DNA of 64,000 nt from Azoarcus sp. Aa7 (GTDB lineage Bacteria; Pseudomonadota; Gammaproteobacteria; Burkholderiales; Rhodocyclaceae): contig NZ_QVLR01000019.1 in NCBI RefSeq assembly GCF_014822185.1, positions 1 through 64,000 on the forward strand, written 5' to 3'. Position numbers and translations under genes: made by a program. The notes below the pieces were generated by a model that was not told where the DNA came from, ran no database searches, and saw nothing but the letters and a program-made list of their open reading frames with translations. Below, piece after piece: positions 52,927 through 63,529 of the stretch. The number at the start of each line of letters is the position of its first letter. The stretch's first letter is position 1.

Positions 52927-53937
52927 TCAGCGCGTGAAGATCTGGTCGAACACGCCGCCGTCGTCGAAGTGCGCCTTCTGCGTCTTCGCCCAGCCGCCGA
53001 ACAGGCCGTCGATGGTGAAGGTCTTCAGCTTCGGAAAGCGCGCCACGTCCTTCGCATCGGCCAGTTCCGGCTTCACCGGACGGTAGTAATGCTGTGCCGC
53101 GATCTTCTGTCCGACCGGCGAGTACAGGTATTCCACGTAGGCCTTCGCGACGTCCGCCGTGCCGCGCTTCGCCGCGACCCCGTCGACGACGGTGACCGGC
53201 GGCTCCGCCAGGATCGACACCGACGGCACCACGATCTCGAACTTGTCCGGGCCCAGCTCATTCACCGACAGGAAGGCCTCGTTCTCCCACGCCAGCAGCA
53301 CGTCGCCGATGCCGCGCTGGACGAAGGTGTTCGTCGCGCCGCGCGCCCCCGAGTCGAGCACCGGCACGTGCTTGAACAGCTCGGTCACGAACTCCTTCGC
53401 CTTCGCCTCGTTGCCGCCCGGCTGCTGCAGCGCGTAGCCCCACGCCGCGAGATAGTTCCAGCGCGCGCCGCCCGAGGTCTTCGGATTCGGCGTGATCACC
53501 TCCACGCCCGGCTTCACCAGGTCGCCCCAGTCCTTGATGCCTTTCGGATTGCCCTTGCGCACGAGGAAAACGATCGTCGACGTGTAGGGCGAGCTGTTGT
53601 GCGACAGACGCTTCTGCCAGTTGGCGGGAAACTTGTTCGTCTTCGCGGAGATCACGTCGATGTCGTAGGCCAGCGCCAGCGTCACGACGTCCGCCTCCAG
53701 TCCGTCGATCACCGCCCGCGCCTGCTTGCCCGAGCCGCCGTGTGACTGCTTGATCGTCACATCCTGGCCGGTCTTCGCCTTCCAGTGCTTCGCGAATTCG
53801 GGGTTGAAAGCCTGGTACAGCTCACGCGTCGGGTCGTAGGACACGTTGAGGAGCGTCGTCTCGGCCTGCGCGCTACCGATCAGGCCGGCCGTGAGTGCAA
53901 GGGCCAGCAGGCTGGGGCGGATGAGGCTGATCGTCAT
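52927..53937 (-). CDS. sbp: Periplasmic sulfate-binding protein
   Basis: 336 residues with a signal peptide (cleavage after about residue 25, SAQA/ET). [20 protein letters not shown] begins the mature protein as in Sbp/CysP, and [22 protein letters not shown] is the anion-binding segment. [19 protein letters not shown] and [18 protein letters not shown] are also conserved. ATG at 53937 with GGAG upstream. Delivers sulfate (or thiosulfate) to the CysTWA permease encoded just downstream. Promoter region upstream contains GGTTAT within AT-rich sequence. Confidence 0.94.
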   Translation of the reverse strand: MTISLIRPSLLALALTAGLIGSAQAETTLLNVSYDPTRELYQAFNPEFAKHWKAKTGQDVTIKQSHGGSGKQARAVIDGLEADVVTLALAYDIDVISAKTNKFPANWQKRLSHNSSPYTSTIVFLVRKGNPKGIKDWGDLVKPGVEVITPNPKTSGGARWNYLAAWGYALQQPGGNEAKAKEFVTELFKHVPVLDSGARGATNTFVQRGIGDVLLAWENEAFLSVNELGPDKFEIVVPSVSILAEPPVTVVDGVAAKRGTADVAKAYVEYLYSPVGQKIAAQHYYRPVKPELADAKDVARFPKLKTFTIDGLFGGWAKTQKAHFDDGGVFDQIFTR

Positions 53938-54032
53938 GGCGGTTTTCTCCGTTGAATGGAATTCGATGGAGAAAATCTACAGCCGCGCGCTTATAACCTG
54001 AACGAAGAAAATCTGGAAAGTATATTCAGAAA

Positions 54033-54074
54033 CCGCGTGGCCTCCGCCCTGCACCGCAGGGGGAGGCCACGCGG
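54033..54074 (-). terminator. Terminator after sodB
   Basis: Perfect 13-bp stem CCGCGTGGCCTCC/GGAGGCCACGCGG, followed on the minus strand by TTTCTGAATATACTTT. Ends sodB transcription before the sbp promoter region. Confidence 0.7.
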
Positions 54075-54111
54075 CCGGCCCCCGCTGAGGCCGGCAAGTG
54101 TCGCACCAGGA

Positions 54112-54699
54112 TCAGGCAGCGAAGTTTTTCGCGGCGAAATCCCAGTTGGCGAGGCTGTTCAGGAAGGTCGCGACGAAGTCCGGGCGACGGTTGCGGTAGT
54201 CGATGTAGTAGGCGTGTTCCCACACGTCGATACAGAGCAGGGCCTTGTCGCCGGTCGTCAGCGGGGTGCCGGCAGCGCCCATGTTGACGATGTCGACGCC
54301 GCCGTCGGCCTTCTTCACCAGCCAGGTCCAGCCAGAACCGAAGTTGCCCACGGCCGAGGTCGTGAAGGCCTTCTGGAAGTCCTCGAAGCTGCCCCACTTG
54401 GCCTTGATCGCTTCGGCCAGCGCGCCCGTCGGCTCGCCGCCGCCGTTCGGCTTCATGCCGTTCCAGAAGAAGGTGTGGTTCCACACCTGCGCGGAGTTGT
54501 TATACACCCCGCCGGCGGGGGCCTTCTTGATGATCGCCTCGAGGTCGAGGTTCTCGTACTCGGTACCCTTGATCAGGTTGTTCAGGTTGGTCACATAGGC
54601 CTGGTGGTGCTTGCCGTAGTGGAACTCCATGGTCTCGGCCGAGATGTGCGGAGCCAGGGCGTCCTTGGCGTAGGGCAGGGGGGGCAGGGTATGTTCCAT
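54112..54699 (-). CDS. sodB: Superoxide dismutase (Fe type)
   Basis: 195 residues; excellent Shine-Dalgarno AAGGAG before the ATG at 54699. Metal ligands H27 ([11 protein letters not shown]), H75 (VWNHTFFW), D158 and H162 ([11 protein letters not shown]). Gln at 71 in the NNSAQVWNH segment and GSGWTWLV point to the iron type. Converts superoxide to peroxide and oxygen in the cytoplasm. Upstream lies a short palindrome GACTATTCTAGTC (about 54744-54756) in the likely promoter. Confidence 0.96.
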   Translation of the reverse strand: MEHTLPPLPYAKDALAPHISAETMEFHYGKHHQAYVTNLNNLIKGTEYENLDLEAIIKKAPAGGVYNNSAQVWNHTFFWNGMKPNGGGEPTGALAEAIKAKWGSFEDFQKAFTTSAVGNFGSGWTWLVKKADGGVDIVNMGAAGTPLTTGDKALLCIDVWEHAYYIDYRNRRPDFVATFLNSLANWDFAAKNFAA

Positions 54700-54837
54700 T
54701 TGTTCTCCTTCCTGTTTCGTTTCAGGGTTGTCGGGGTTAAAGCCTGACTATTCTAGTCGGGATTTGACCCCGCTGGCAATCCGGCGGGCCATGCTGCCTG
54801 TCCGCTGGGAGATCTCGCGGCGCGCCGGGCGCGCTCG

Positions 54838-56214
54838 TCATGCTTCCGTGCTATTCACGATAGCACGCAGGCGCCCGATTGCGAGTTCCACCGAGATTTC
54901 CTCGCCTGCCGTCGTCCCGTCCGCTGCCCGCAGGATGCGGCCTTCCGCATCGCGCGTGATGCTGTAGCCGCGCGCCAGCACCGCCTGCGGCGCCAGGTGC
55001 TGCAGGTGGGTCGCCAGCGCGGCGAGCCGCTCCGCGCGGCGCTGCACCAGTTGGTCGCCCGCTGCGTCGAGCCGCTGTGCCGCGCGGACGCAGCGTTCCA
55101 TCTCCCGGCGCAGGTCGGGCTTGCGCGCGACGAGGCGCAGTTCCAGGACGCGTCGTGTCCCTTCGAGGCGGTCCAGGCGACGCGCCATCGCCGCACCCAG
55201 GCGGGCCGCGAGCCGTTCGCTGCGTTCGCGCGCCAGCCCCAGTCGCTCGCGTGGATGCACCAACCGCAGCGCCGCCCGGTCCAGCCGTTGGGCCAGCCCG
55301 TGCAGATGCCGCTCCACCCCGGCGGACAGGGATCGCCCGATTTCACCGACGCGGCCGCGCGCGGCGTGGTAGCCCGCGCTCGCCAGTTCGGCCGCGCCGG
55401 TGGGGGTCGCCGCGCGCACGTCCGCCGCGAAATCGGCGATCGTGAAGTCCGTCTCGTGGCCGACCCCGCTCACCACCGGCACCGGGCACGCGCGGACCGC
55501 GCGCGCCAGCGCCTCGTCGTTGAAGGCCCACAAATCCTCGATGCTGCCGCCTCCACGCACCAGCAGCAGCAGATCGATGCCGTCTTCTGCGGCACGGGCA
55601 TGCGCCGTGCGCACCGCTTCCGCGAGCTTCGCGCCGGCGTCCGCGCCCTGTACCGGCGACGGGTAGAGGACGACCTCCAGATGCGGCGCACGCCGCTGCA
55701 AGGCAGCCAGCACGTCCTTCCACGCCGCGGCCGCGGGCGAACTCACGACGCCGATGCGGCGCGGGTAGGGCGGCAGTTCCCGCTTCGCAGCCGGGTCGAA
55801 CAGACCTTCCGCCGCGAGTCTTTCCTTGAGGCGCAGGAAGGCCTCGAACAGGTTCCCCTGTCCGGTCTGGCGCAAGGCCTCGACACTGAGCTGGAAATCG
55901 CCGCGTGCCTCGTACAGCGTCACGAGCGAACGGGCGTCCACCCGCATCCCGTTCTCGGGGCGGAACGGCAGCAACTGGGCGCGATTGCGCCACATCGTGC
56001 AGCGAACCTGCGCCTGCGCGTCCTTCAGCGTGAAGTACAGGTGGCCGGATGGCGCCCGCGTGAGGTTGGAAATCTCGCCGCTCACCCACAGCAGCGGGAA
56101 GCGGGCTTCGAGCGTCTCGCGGGCGACCCGGTTGAGAGTGGAAACGCTGATCGTCCGGTCGGCGCCGTTCATGTCACCGGGGCCGCTGAAGGGAATGGAT
56201 ACGGTGTTCTGCAT
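54838..56214 (-). CDS. xseA: Exodeoxyribonuclease VII large subunit
   Basis: About 458 residues from an ATG at 56214. N-terminal OB-fold (FPLLWVSGEISNLTRAPSGHLYFTLKD) followed by the catalytic domain (PRRIGVVSSPAAAAWKDVL, LLLLVRGGGSIEDLWAFNDE, SGVGHETDFTIADFAADVRAATPTGAAE-type motifs) and a long helical region ending in APQAVLARGYSITRD. Start is uncertain: GTG at 56238 and ATG at 56172 are alternatives, none with a strong ribosome-binding site. The small subunit gene xseB is not in the window. Confidence 0.93.
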   Translation of the reverse strand: MQNTVSIPFSGPGDMNGADRTISVSTLNRVARETLEARFPLLWVSGEISNLTRAPSGHLYFTLKDAQAQVRCTMWRNRAQLLPFRPENGMRVDARSLVTLYEARGDFQLSVEALRQTGQGNLFEAFLRLKERLAAEGLFDPAAKRELPPYPRRIGVVSSPAAAAWKDVLAALQRRAPHLEVVLYPSPVQGADAGAKLAEAVRTAHARAAEDGIDLLLLVRGGGSIEDLWAFNDEALARAVRACPVPVVSGVGHETDFTIADFAADVRAATPTGAAELASAGYHAARGRVGEIGRSLSAGVERHLHGLAQRLDRAALRLVHPRERLGLARERSERLAARLGAAMARRLDRLEGTRRVLELRLVARKPDLRREMERCVRAAQRLDAAGDQLVQRRAERLAALATHLQHLAPQAVLARGYSITRDAEGRILRAADGTTAGEEISVELAIGRLRAIVNSTEA

Positions 56215-56518
56215 GGGCGGGATTGTAGCGGAATCCACAAGGCGCCCGTTCTGTCAATGGTGTATATACGAACCCCTGAAATATTTAAGGATATTTTCAA
56301 GCATCTGTTTTTAAACGAAAAAATTGTTGCTTAATTTTTCAGCGAAGTAAGAAAACGCTTGTTGCGCCAGCTATTTGGCGACTAATTCGCGAAGAATCCA
56401 CAAACTTATCCACAGGTTTTGTGGATTCTTCCCGCATCCATGACAATGGATTGCGCCCTTGCCGTGTTCGCGGCCGGGGGTTAGAGTTCTTCTTTTTTCG
56501 AGCTTCCGGAGTTCCTGC
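56215..56518. other. AT-rich divergent intergenic region between xseA and exbB
   Basis: About 300 bp, unusually AT-rich for this genome between roughly 56255 and 56350 (long runs such as GTTTTTAAACGAAAAAATTG). It contains a perfect DnaA box flanked by a 13-bp inverted repeat (56392-56430), another copy of GAATCCACAA at 56231-56240, and the promoters of two divergent genes. No coding sequence seen. Confidence 0.6.
56392..56430. repeat. 13-bp inverted repeat enclosing a DnaA box
   Basis: AAGAATCCACAAA (56392-56404) and TTTGTGGATTCTT (56418-56430) are perfect inverted arms. The 13-nt spacer contains TTATCCACA (56406-56414), an exact consensus DnaA box. The arms themselves resemble degenerate DnaA boxes (TGTGGATTC versus TGTGGATAA). 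Could be a DnaA-responsive promoter site for exbB or xseA, a DnaA-titration site, or a terminator-like hairpin. Confidence 0.75.
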
Positions 56519-57127
56519 GTGTTCGCGCTTATCCAGTCCGCGGGCTGGCCCGTCTGGCCCCTCCTGCTGGTGTCCATCGTTGCCGTCGCCCTCATCATCG
56601 AACGCGGCGTGACCCTGCGCCGTTCGCGTATCGTGCCCGACGGGCTGCTCGACAAGGTTCTCGTCGACCTGCGCCAGAAGGGCGCCACGTCCGAGATGGC
56701 CAATCGCGTCGCCGCCCATTCCCCGCTCGGGCGCGTGCTCGCCGCGGGCCTGCGCAACGTCAGCAGCTCGCGCGAGGTCATGAAGGAGGCGATCGAGGAA
56801 ACCGGCCGCGCCGTCGCGCACGAACTCGAGCGCTTCCTCAACACGCTCGGCACCATCGCGTCGATCGCCCCGCTGATGGGCCTGTTCGGCACCATTGTCG
56901 GCATGATCGACATCTTCGCCGCCCAGGGGGCCGCTGTGACCAATCCGCAGCAGCTCGCCCAGGGCATCTCGACGGCCCTCTACGCCACGGGCCTCGGCCT
57001 GATCATCGCGATCCCCTCGATCATCTTCTGGCGCCATTACCGCGCGGTCGTGGATGGCTTCGTCGTCGACATGGAGCAGCAGGCGATCAAGCTGGTCGAG
57101 GTCGTGCACGGCGACCGTCGTCCCTGA
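56519..57127 (+). CDS. exbB: ExbB/TolQ/MotA-family proton channel protein
   Basis: 202 residues from a GTG at 56519 with GGAG seven bases upstream. Three membrane segments: residues about 10-28 (VWPLLLVSIVAVALIIERG), and a pair around 108-170 (LGTIASIAPLMGLFGTIVGMIDIF, then ALYATGLGLIIAIPSIIFW). The ERFLNTLGTIASIAPLMGLFGTV-like block is the family core. With ExbD it uses the proton gradient to energise TonB-type or Tol-type processes. tonB is not present here. Confidence 0.92.
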   Translation: MFALIQSAGWPVWPLLLVSIVAVALIIERGVTLRRSRIVPDGLLDKVLVDLRQKGATSEMANRVAAHSPLGRVLAAGLRNVSSSREVMKEAIEETGRAVAHELERFLNTLGTIASIAPLMGLFGTIVGMIDIFAAQGAAVTNPQQLAQGISTALYATGLGLIIAIPSIIFWRHYRAVVDGFVVDMEQQAIKLVEVVHGDRRP

Positions 57128-57133
57128 GCGGGA

Positions 57134-57562
57134 ATGCAGCGCATGAACTTCCAGCGCGGACGCAAGCACGAAGCCCCTGACATCAATCTGATCCCGCTGA
57201 TCGATGTCCTGCTGGTGCTCATCATCTTCCTCGTCCTGACGACGACGTATTCCAAGGTCTCGGGGCTGGAGATCAATCTGCCGACGGCCGATACCAAGGC
57301 GGCGGAAGTGACGCCGAACGAGATCGTCGTCGCGGTGAACGCCGCCGGCGACGTGCTGGTCAACCGCCAGCCGGTCGGCGACAAGAACATCAACGCGATC
57401 GGTGCGGCGCTCGCTCGCGCTGTTCCGCCGGGTGGCAAGGATCCGGTCGTCGTCATCACGGCCGATGCCAAGGCTGCCCACCAGAGCGTCATCGACGTGA
57501 TGCAGGCAGCGCAACGTGCGGGCCTGCCGCACATCACCTTCGCTACCCAGTCCGCCCCGTGA
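57134..57562 (+). CDS. exbD: ExbD/TolR-family protein
   Basis: 142 residues, six bases after exbB. A single N-terminal membrane segment carries the essential aspartate in INLIPLIDVLLVLIIFLVLT; the periplasmic domain follows (about 45-142). It forms the stator with ExbB. In this genome group exbBD commonly precede lpxK, and here lpxK starts 59 bp later. Confidence 0.93.
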   Translation: MQRMNFQRGRKHEAPDINLIPLIDVLLVLIIFLVLTTTYSKVSGLEINLPTADTKAAEVTPNEIVVAVNAAGDVLVNRQPVGDKNINAIGAALARAVPPGGKDPVVVITADAKAAHQSVIDVMQAAQRAGLPHITFATQSAP

Positions 57563-57621
57563 GCTGTTGCGCCACCGGGGCGTCGCCGACGCCTCGATCG
57601 CCGCTGCCGCGCAGCTGATCC

Positions 57622-58635
57622 ATGGCGCGCAGCAGTCCAGGCTGGTGGCAGCGCCGGTCGCCCTTCGCGTTCCTGCTGCGCCCCCTGTCGGCGCTGTTCG
57701 GAGCGCTCGCCGCCGCGCGGCGCAGCCGTTACCGCAGTGACCCGCGGCGCGTCGCACGCCTTCCCGTTCCCGTCATCGTCGTCGGCAACATCGCCGTCGG
57801 CGGAAGCGGCAAGACGCCGGTCGTCGACTGGCTCGTGCGCGAATTGCGCGCAGCAGGCTGGGTGCCCGGCGTGGTCAGTCGCGGCTATGGCGGCAGGGTC
57901 GGCGGAGTCGCCGTCGTTCCCGCTGACGGCGATCCCACGCTGTACGGCGACGAGCCCGTTCTCCTCGCGCGTCTCACCGGCTGTCCCGTCGCAGTCGGCG
58001 CCGACCGCCCGGCCGCTGCGCGCGCGCTGCTCGCCGAACACCCCGCCTGCAACGTGATCGTGTCCGACGACGGACTGCAGCACTATCGCCTCGCGCGCGA
58101 CGTCGAACTCGTGGTCGTGGATGAACGCACGCTGGGCAATGGATGGCTGCTGCCCGCCGGCCCGCTGCGCGAACCGGTTTCCCGGCTGCGCGAAGTCGAC
58201 GCCGTGATCGCGCACGGACCGCTCTCGGCCGGCCTGAAACAGGCGATCGGCGACACTCCGGTGTTTCCGATGCGGCTCGAAGGCGATACCTTCATTGCCC
58301 TGCAGGACGCCGCGAAACAATGCCGGCCCGACGCATTCCAGGGGCGCCGCGTGCATGCGGTCGCCGGCATCGGGCGGCCGGAGCGCTTCTTCGATCAGCT
58401 GCGGGCGATGGGGCTGGACGTGGTGCCCCACTCCTTTCCCGACCATCACCCGTTCACTGCCGCGGACCTCGCGTTCGCGCCCGGCGAGGCGAAAGTCCTG
58501 ACCAGCAAGGATGCGGTAAAATGCTCGGCTTTCGCGCCTGCCGACACTTGGGAATTCCCGGTCAGGGCTCAGATCCCGGCGGGCGCGGCCGAACATATCC
58601 TGGAGAAACTGTCGCATGGACGCCAGACTGCTTGA
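57622..58635 (+). CDS. lpxK: Tetraacyldisaccharide 4'-kinase LpxK
   Basis: 337 residues. N-terminal membrane-associated helix ([22 protein letters not shown]), then P-loop [14 protein letters not shown] (53-66), followed by VVSRGYGG and [18 protein letters not shown] containing the conserved metal/catalytic aspartates. It phosphorylates the 4' position of the lipid A disaccharide at the inner membrane. The 3' end overlaps the Trm112-like gene by 20 bp; kdsB, for Kdo activation, follows. Confidence 0.95.
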   Translation: MARSSPGWWQRRSPFAFLLRPLSALFGALAAARRSRYRSDPRRVARLPVPVIVVGNIAVGGSGKTPVVDWLVRELRAAGWVPGVVSRGYGGRVGGVAVVPADGDPTLYGDEPVLLARLTGCPVAVGADRPAAARALLAEHPACNVIVSDDGLQHYRLARDVELVVVDERTLGNGWLLPAGPLREPVSRLREVDAVIAHGPLSAGLKQAIGDTPVFPMRLEGDTFIALQDAAKQCRPDAFQGRRVHAVAGIGRPERFFDQLRAMGLDVVPHSFPDHHPFTAADLAFAPGEAKVLTSKDAVKCSAFAPADTWEFPVRAQIPAGAAEHILEKLSHGRQTA

Positions 58636-58807
58636 AATCCTCGTGTGCCCCGTCTGCAAGGGCCCTCTCGACTTCGTCAAGGACAAGCAGGAACTCGTCT
58701 GCAAGGCCGATCGTCTCGCGTTCCCGATCCGCGACGGCATTCCGGTGATGCTCGAGGAAGAGGCGCGCCAGCTTCCCGCCGAAGAAGTCGACGCGCTGCG
58801 CCGCTGA
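58616..58807 (+). CDS. ycaR: Trm112-family small protein (YcaR)
   Basis: 63 residues. [14 protein letters not shown] carries a CxxC pair, and the fold continues with [26 protein letters not shown], typical of the UPF0434/Trm112 group. It lies between lpxK and kdsB, an arrangement common in proteobacteria. Function in bacteria is not settled; it may help fold or activate a partner enzyme. Confidence 0.92.
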   Translation: MDARLLEILVCPVCKGPLDFVKDKQELVCKADRLAFPIRDGIPVMLEEEARQLPAEEVDALRR

Positions 58808-58809
58808 GC

Positions 58810-60308
<1,499 letters not shown>

Positions 60309-60328
60309 GCAGGCGTCTCCGGTACGAG

Positions 60329-60375
60329 CGCGGCGAGCGGCGGGAGCCATCCCGTTTCTCGCCGCGTTTTCTTTT
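60329..60375 (+). terminator. Rho-independent terminator after adk
   Basis: CGCGGCGAG/CTCGCCGCG, 9-bp stem with an internal 20-nt loop, followed by TTTTCTTTT. It ends only 18 bp before the pfp ATG, so little room is left for a separate pfp promoter after it. Confidence 0.75.
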
Positions 60376-60393
60376 GCATCACACGAGAGCGCG

Positions 60394-61650
60394 ATGGCCA
60401 GGACCAATCTACTCTATGCGCAGTCGGGGGGCGTTACCGCGGTCATCAACGCCACCGCGGCGGCGGTCATCGCCGCGGCCCGTGAACGTGATGACGCCAT
60501 CGGGACGGTGTTCGCCGCACGCCACGGCATTCTCGGCGCACTCGACGAGGATCTGATCGACACGGCGGCGCTCGGCGCGGACGATCTGGACGCACTCTCG
60601 CACATGCCGGGCGGAGCCTTCGGCTCGTGCCGCTTCGACCTCGACCCGCCCGACCGGAATCCCGCCCAGTACGATCGCCTGTTCGCGGTCTTCGCCGCCC
60701 ACGGCATCGGCTGTTTCCTCTACAACGGCGGAAACGGCTCGATGGACACCGTCGCCAAGATTTCCGCCGCGGCCCGCACGCGGGGCTATCCGCTAGTGTG
60801 CGTGGGCGTGCCCAAGACGGTCGACAACGACCTCGAAGGCACCGACTGCTCGCCCGGTTTCGGCTCCGCCGCCAAGTATGCGGCGGTGGCGATGCTGGAG
60901 GCCGGCATCGACATCGCATCGATGGCCAGCAGCACCGGGCGTGTTTTCGTGCTCGAAGTGATGGGGCGCAACGCCGGCTGGATCGCCGCGGCAACTGCGC
61001 TCGCCGCGCGCACGGCGGACGAGCCGCCGCACATCATCCTGATGCCCGAAGTTCCGTTCGACGAAGAGGCCTTTCTCGCCGCCGTCGACGCCACCGTGAA
61101 GCGCCTCGGCTACTGCGCCGTCACCGTGTCGGAGGGGATCCGTCGTGCCGACGGCACGCTCGTGATGGAACAGGATCACGACCGCAAGGGGCACGTCCAG
61201 CTCGGCGGCGCCGGCCAGTGCGTCGCGCGGCTGATTCACGCGCGTCTCGGCCACAAGCACCACTGGGCCATCCCCGATTACCTGCAGCGCGCGGCGGGGC
61301 ACCTCGTTTCCGCCGTCGATCACGCCCAGGCGCGTGCGGTCGGGCGCGCCGCCGTCGAAGCCGCCCTCGCCGGGCGCGACTGCGTCATGCCGGCGATCCG
61401 TCGCCTGTCCGACGATCCCTATCGCTGGGATATCGTGTTCCCAGACGTCGCGGGGATCGCCAACCTCGAGCGCCGGGTTCCCGCCCATTTCATCCGTGCC
61501 GACGGCCTCCATGTCACCGACACAGCAAGGCGCTACCTGCGGCCCCTGATCGAGGGCGAGGTCTATCCTGCATTCGCCGGCGGCGTGCCGGACTACCGCC
61601 GCCTGTGTCTGTCCGCGGTCCCGCGACAGCTCGCCGCCTACGTCCCCTGA
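60394..61650 (+). CDS. pfp: Pyrophosphate-dependent 6-phosphofructokinase
   Basis: 418 residues. LYAQSGGVTAVINAT at the N-terminus, GGNGSMDT (112-119) and VGVPKTVDNDLEGTDCSPGFGSAA (138-161). Lys at 141 (PKTVDND rather than PGTIDND) marks the PPi-using type. EVMGRNAGWIAAA and SEGIRR also fit. Converts fructose-6-phosphate and PPi to fructose-1,6-bisphosphate, reversibly. It is common in Rhodocyclales-type genomes that lack ATP-PFK. Confidence 0.94.
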   Translation: MARTNLLYAQSGGVTAVINATAAAVIAAARERDDAIGTVFAARHGILGALDEDLIDTAALGADDLDALSHMPGGAFGSCRFDLDPPDRNPAQYDRLFAVFAAHGIGCFLYNGGNGSMDTVAKISAAARTRGYPLVCVGVPKTVDNDLEGTDCSPGFGSAAKYAAVAMLEAGIDIASMASSTGRVFVLEVMGRNAGWIAAATALAARTADEPPHIILMPEVPFDEEAFLAAVDATVKRLGYCAVTVSEGIRRADGTLVMEQDHDRKGHVQLGGAGQCVARLIHARLGHKHHWAIPDYLQRAAGHLVSAVDHAQARAVGRAAVEAALAGRDCVMPAIRRLSDDPYRWDIVFPDVAGIANLERRVPAHFIRADGLHVTDTARRYLRPLIEGEVYPAFAGGVPDYRRLCLSAVPRQLAAYVP

Positions 61651-61744
61651 AACGTCGCGATACACTTCGCGGGCGCAGGCATACGCTGGCTGCGCGTATC
61701 GTTCCGGCATGCCAACCGGCTGCCATGCGGAACTCGGAGGGGAT

Positions 61745-63490
61745 ATGAACGCATCGCGAACGCTGCTTGCGGCACTCCTCACCCTGGGGCTGGCGGCCCT
61801 GCCCGCCCTCCGGCCTGCCTTCGGACAGATTCCCGTCCAGCCCGAAGCCGCGACCGGTTTCCGCGTGAAGCCCGCCGTCGTCGCGCCGCGGGCGATGGTC
61901 GTCACCGCGAATCCGCACGCGACGAACGCCGCCGTGAGCGTGCTGCGCGACGGTGGCAGTGCCGTCGATGCCGCGATCGCCGCCGCGCTGGTGCTCAACG
62001 TCGTCGAGCCACAGTCCTCCGGCATCGGAGGAGGGGGATTTCTCGTCCATCATGACGCGCGAAGGGGCCGGACGAGCGCGTGGGACGGGCGCGAAACCGC
62101 TCCCCGAGCCGTGGACGAGCATCTCTTCCTCACGCCGCAAGGGGACAAGATGGCCTTCCACGACGCCGTGGTGGGCGGGCGCTCGGTCGGCGTGCCGGGG
62201 TTGCTGCGCATGTTTGCCGACGTCCACGCCCGTGATGGTCGCCTGACCTGGGCGCGCCTGTTCCAGCCCGCGATCCGCCTCGCCGCAGACGGTTTCACCG
62301 TATCGCCACGCCTGCACAAACTGATCGCGCAGGACCGCTTCCTGAGTCGGGATGCGTCCGCGCGGCAGCTCTTCTTCGACGCCGACGGGCACCCGCTGGC
62401 AGAAGGGGCCACGCTGCGCAATCCCCAACTCGCCGAGGTCTTGCGCACCGTGGCGGAGCAGGGCGCTGATGCCTTCTACGCAGGTCCGATCGCGCGCGAC
62501 ATCGTCGACGCAGTCGCCTCCGGCCCTAACCCGGGGACGCTCTCGCTCGACGATCTCGCCGGCTACCGCGCGGTCGAACGTAGCCCGTTGTGCGGCAAGT
62601 ACCGCGCCTACCGTGTCTGCGGCATGCCGCCGCCCAGCTCGGGTGCGGCCACCGTGCTGGCCATGCTCGGCATGCTCGAACGCTTCCGGCTCGGCGAGAT
62701 TCCGCCCGATTCGGCGTTCGCCGCCCACCTGTTCAGCGAGGCGGGGCGGCTCGCGTTCGCCGATCGCGATGCATGGTACGGCGACCCCGCTGCGATGCCG
62801 GCCGCGCCCGCGCAGCTGCTCGCGCGGGACTATCTGGACGGACGTGCCCGGCAGATCCGGCTCGACGACAGTCTCGACCGGGCCCGGCCCGGCACCCCGG
62901 GCAAGGCGGCAGCGCCGCAAGCGGTGAACGTCGAGCAGCCCGCGACCTCCCATGTTTCGGTCGTCGATGCCGCCGGCAACGCCGTCTCCCTGACCGCCTC
63001 GATCGAGGATGCCTTCGGCAGCCGGCGCATGGTGCGGGGCTTCCTGCTCAACAACCAGCTCACCGACTTTTCCTTCGTGCCCGCCGACGAGCGCGGCCCA
63101 CATCCGAACCGCGTCGGCCCGGGCAAGCGCCCCCGCAGTTCGATGTCGCCGACGCTCGTGTTCGACGCGGGCGGAAAATTGCATGCCGTGACGGGCTCGC
63201 CGGGCGGCAGCCAGATCATCAACTATGTCGCGGAAAACCTCGTCGGCCTGCTCGACTGGAACATGGCGCCCGACGCCTTGCTCGCCCGCCCCCACGTCGG
63301 CAGCCGCAATGGCCCCACCGAGATCGAGGACCGCGCCGACGCACGGCAGCTGGCGGACGGCCTCGCCGCCTTCGGGCACGAAACCGTGATGCGCGACCTG
63401 ACCAGCGGGCTGGGCGTGATCGTCAGGCGGGGCAGGGAATGGGTCGGTGCGGCCGACCCGCGTCGCGAAGGCGCTGCCGCGGGATACTGA
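61745..63490 (+). CDS. ggt: Gamma-glutamyltransferase
   Basis: 581 residues from the ATG at 61745 (GGAGGGG upstream), with a signal peptide (MNASRTLLAALLTLGLAALP, cleavage near the AFGQ segment). ATNAAVSVLRDGGSAVDAAIAA and VEPQSSGIGGGGF begin the Ntn-hydrolase fold. The self-cleavage/catalytic threonine is T401 in QPATSHVSVVD; RPRSSMSPTLVF and TGSPGGSQIINYV follow. Periplasmic enzyme that cleaves gamma-glutamyl bonds such as in glutathione. Processing should yield a large and a small subunit. Confidence 0.95.
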   Translation: MNASRTLLAALLTLGLAALPALRPAFGQIPVQPEAATGFRVKPAVVAPRAMVVTANPHATNAAVSVLRDGGSAVDAAIAAALVLNVVEPQSSGIGGGGFLVHHDARRGRTSAWDGRETAPRAVDEHLFLTPQGDKMAFHDAVVGGRSVGVPGLLRMFADVHARDGRLTWARLFQPAIRLAADGFTVSPRLHKLIAQDRFLSRDASARQLFFDADGHPLAEGATLRNPQLAEVLRTVAEQGADAFYAGPIARDIVDAVASGPNPGTLSLDDLAGYRAVERSPLCGKYRAYRVCGMPPPSSGAATVLAMLGMLERFRLGEIPPDSAFAAHLFSEAGRLAFADRDAWYGDPAAMPAAPAQLLARDYLDGRARQIRLDDSLDRARPGTPGKAAAPQAVNVEQPATSHVSVVDAAGNAVSLTASIEDAFGSRRMVRGFLLNNQLTDFSFVPADERGPHPNRVGPGKRPRSSMSPTLVFDAGGKLHAVTGSPGGSQIINYVAENLVGLLDWNMAPDALLARPHVGSRNGPTEIEDRADARQLADGLAAFGHETVMRDLTSGLGVIVRRGREWVGAADPRREGAAAGY

Positions 63491-63529
63491 GTCGCGGGAG
63501 CCGGTCGGTACCCGTCTCCCGTGGGAAAT

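Noticed and set aside
56261-56270. TGTATATACG resembling the HutC operator
   Set aside because: One mismatch from the palindrome, in an AT-rich stretch far from any hut gene; chance match is more likely.
63491-63529. Weak stem CGGGAG/CTCCCG between ggt and the PEBP gene
   Set aside because: Only six base pairs and no T-run; insufficient to call a terminator.
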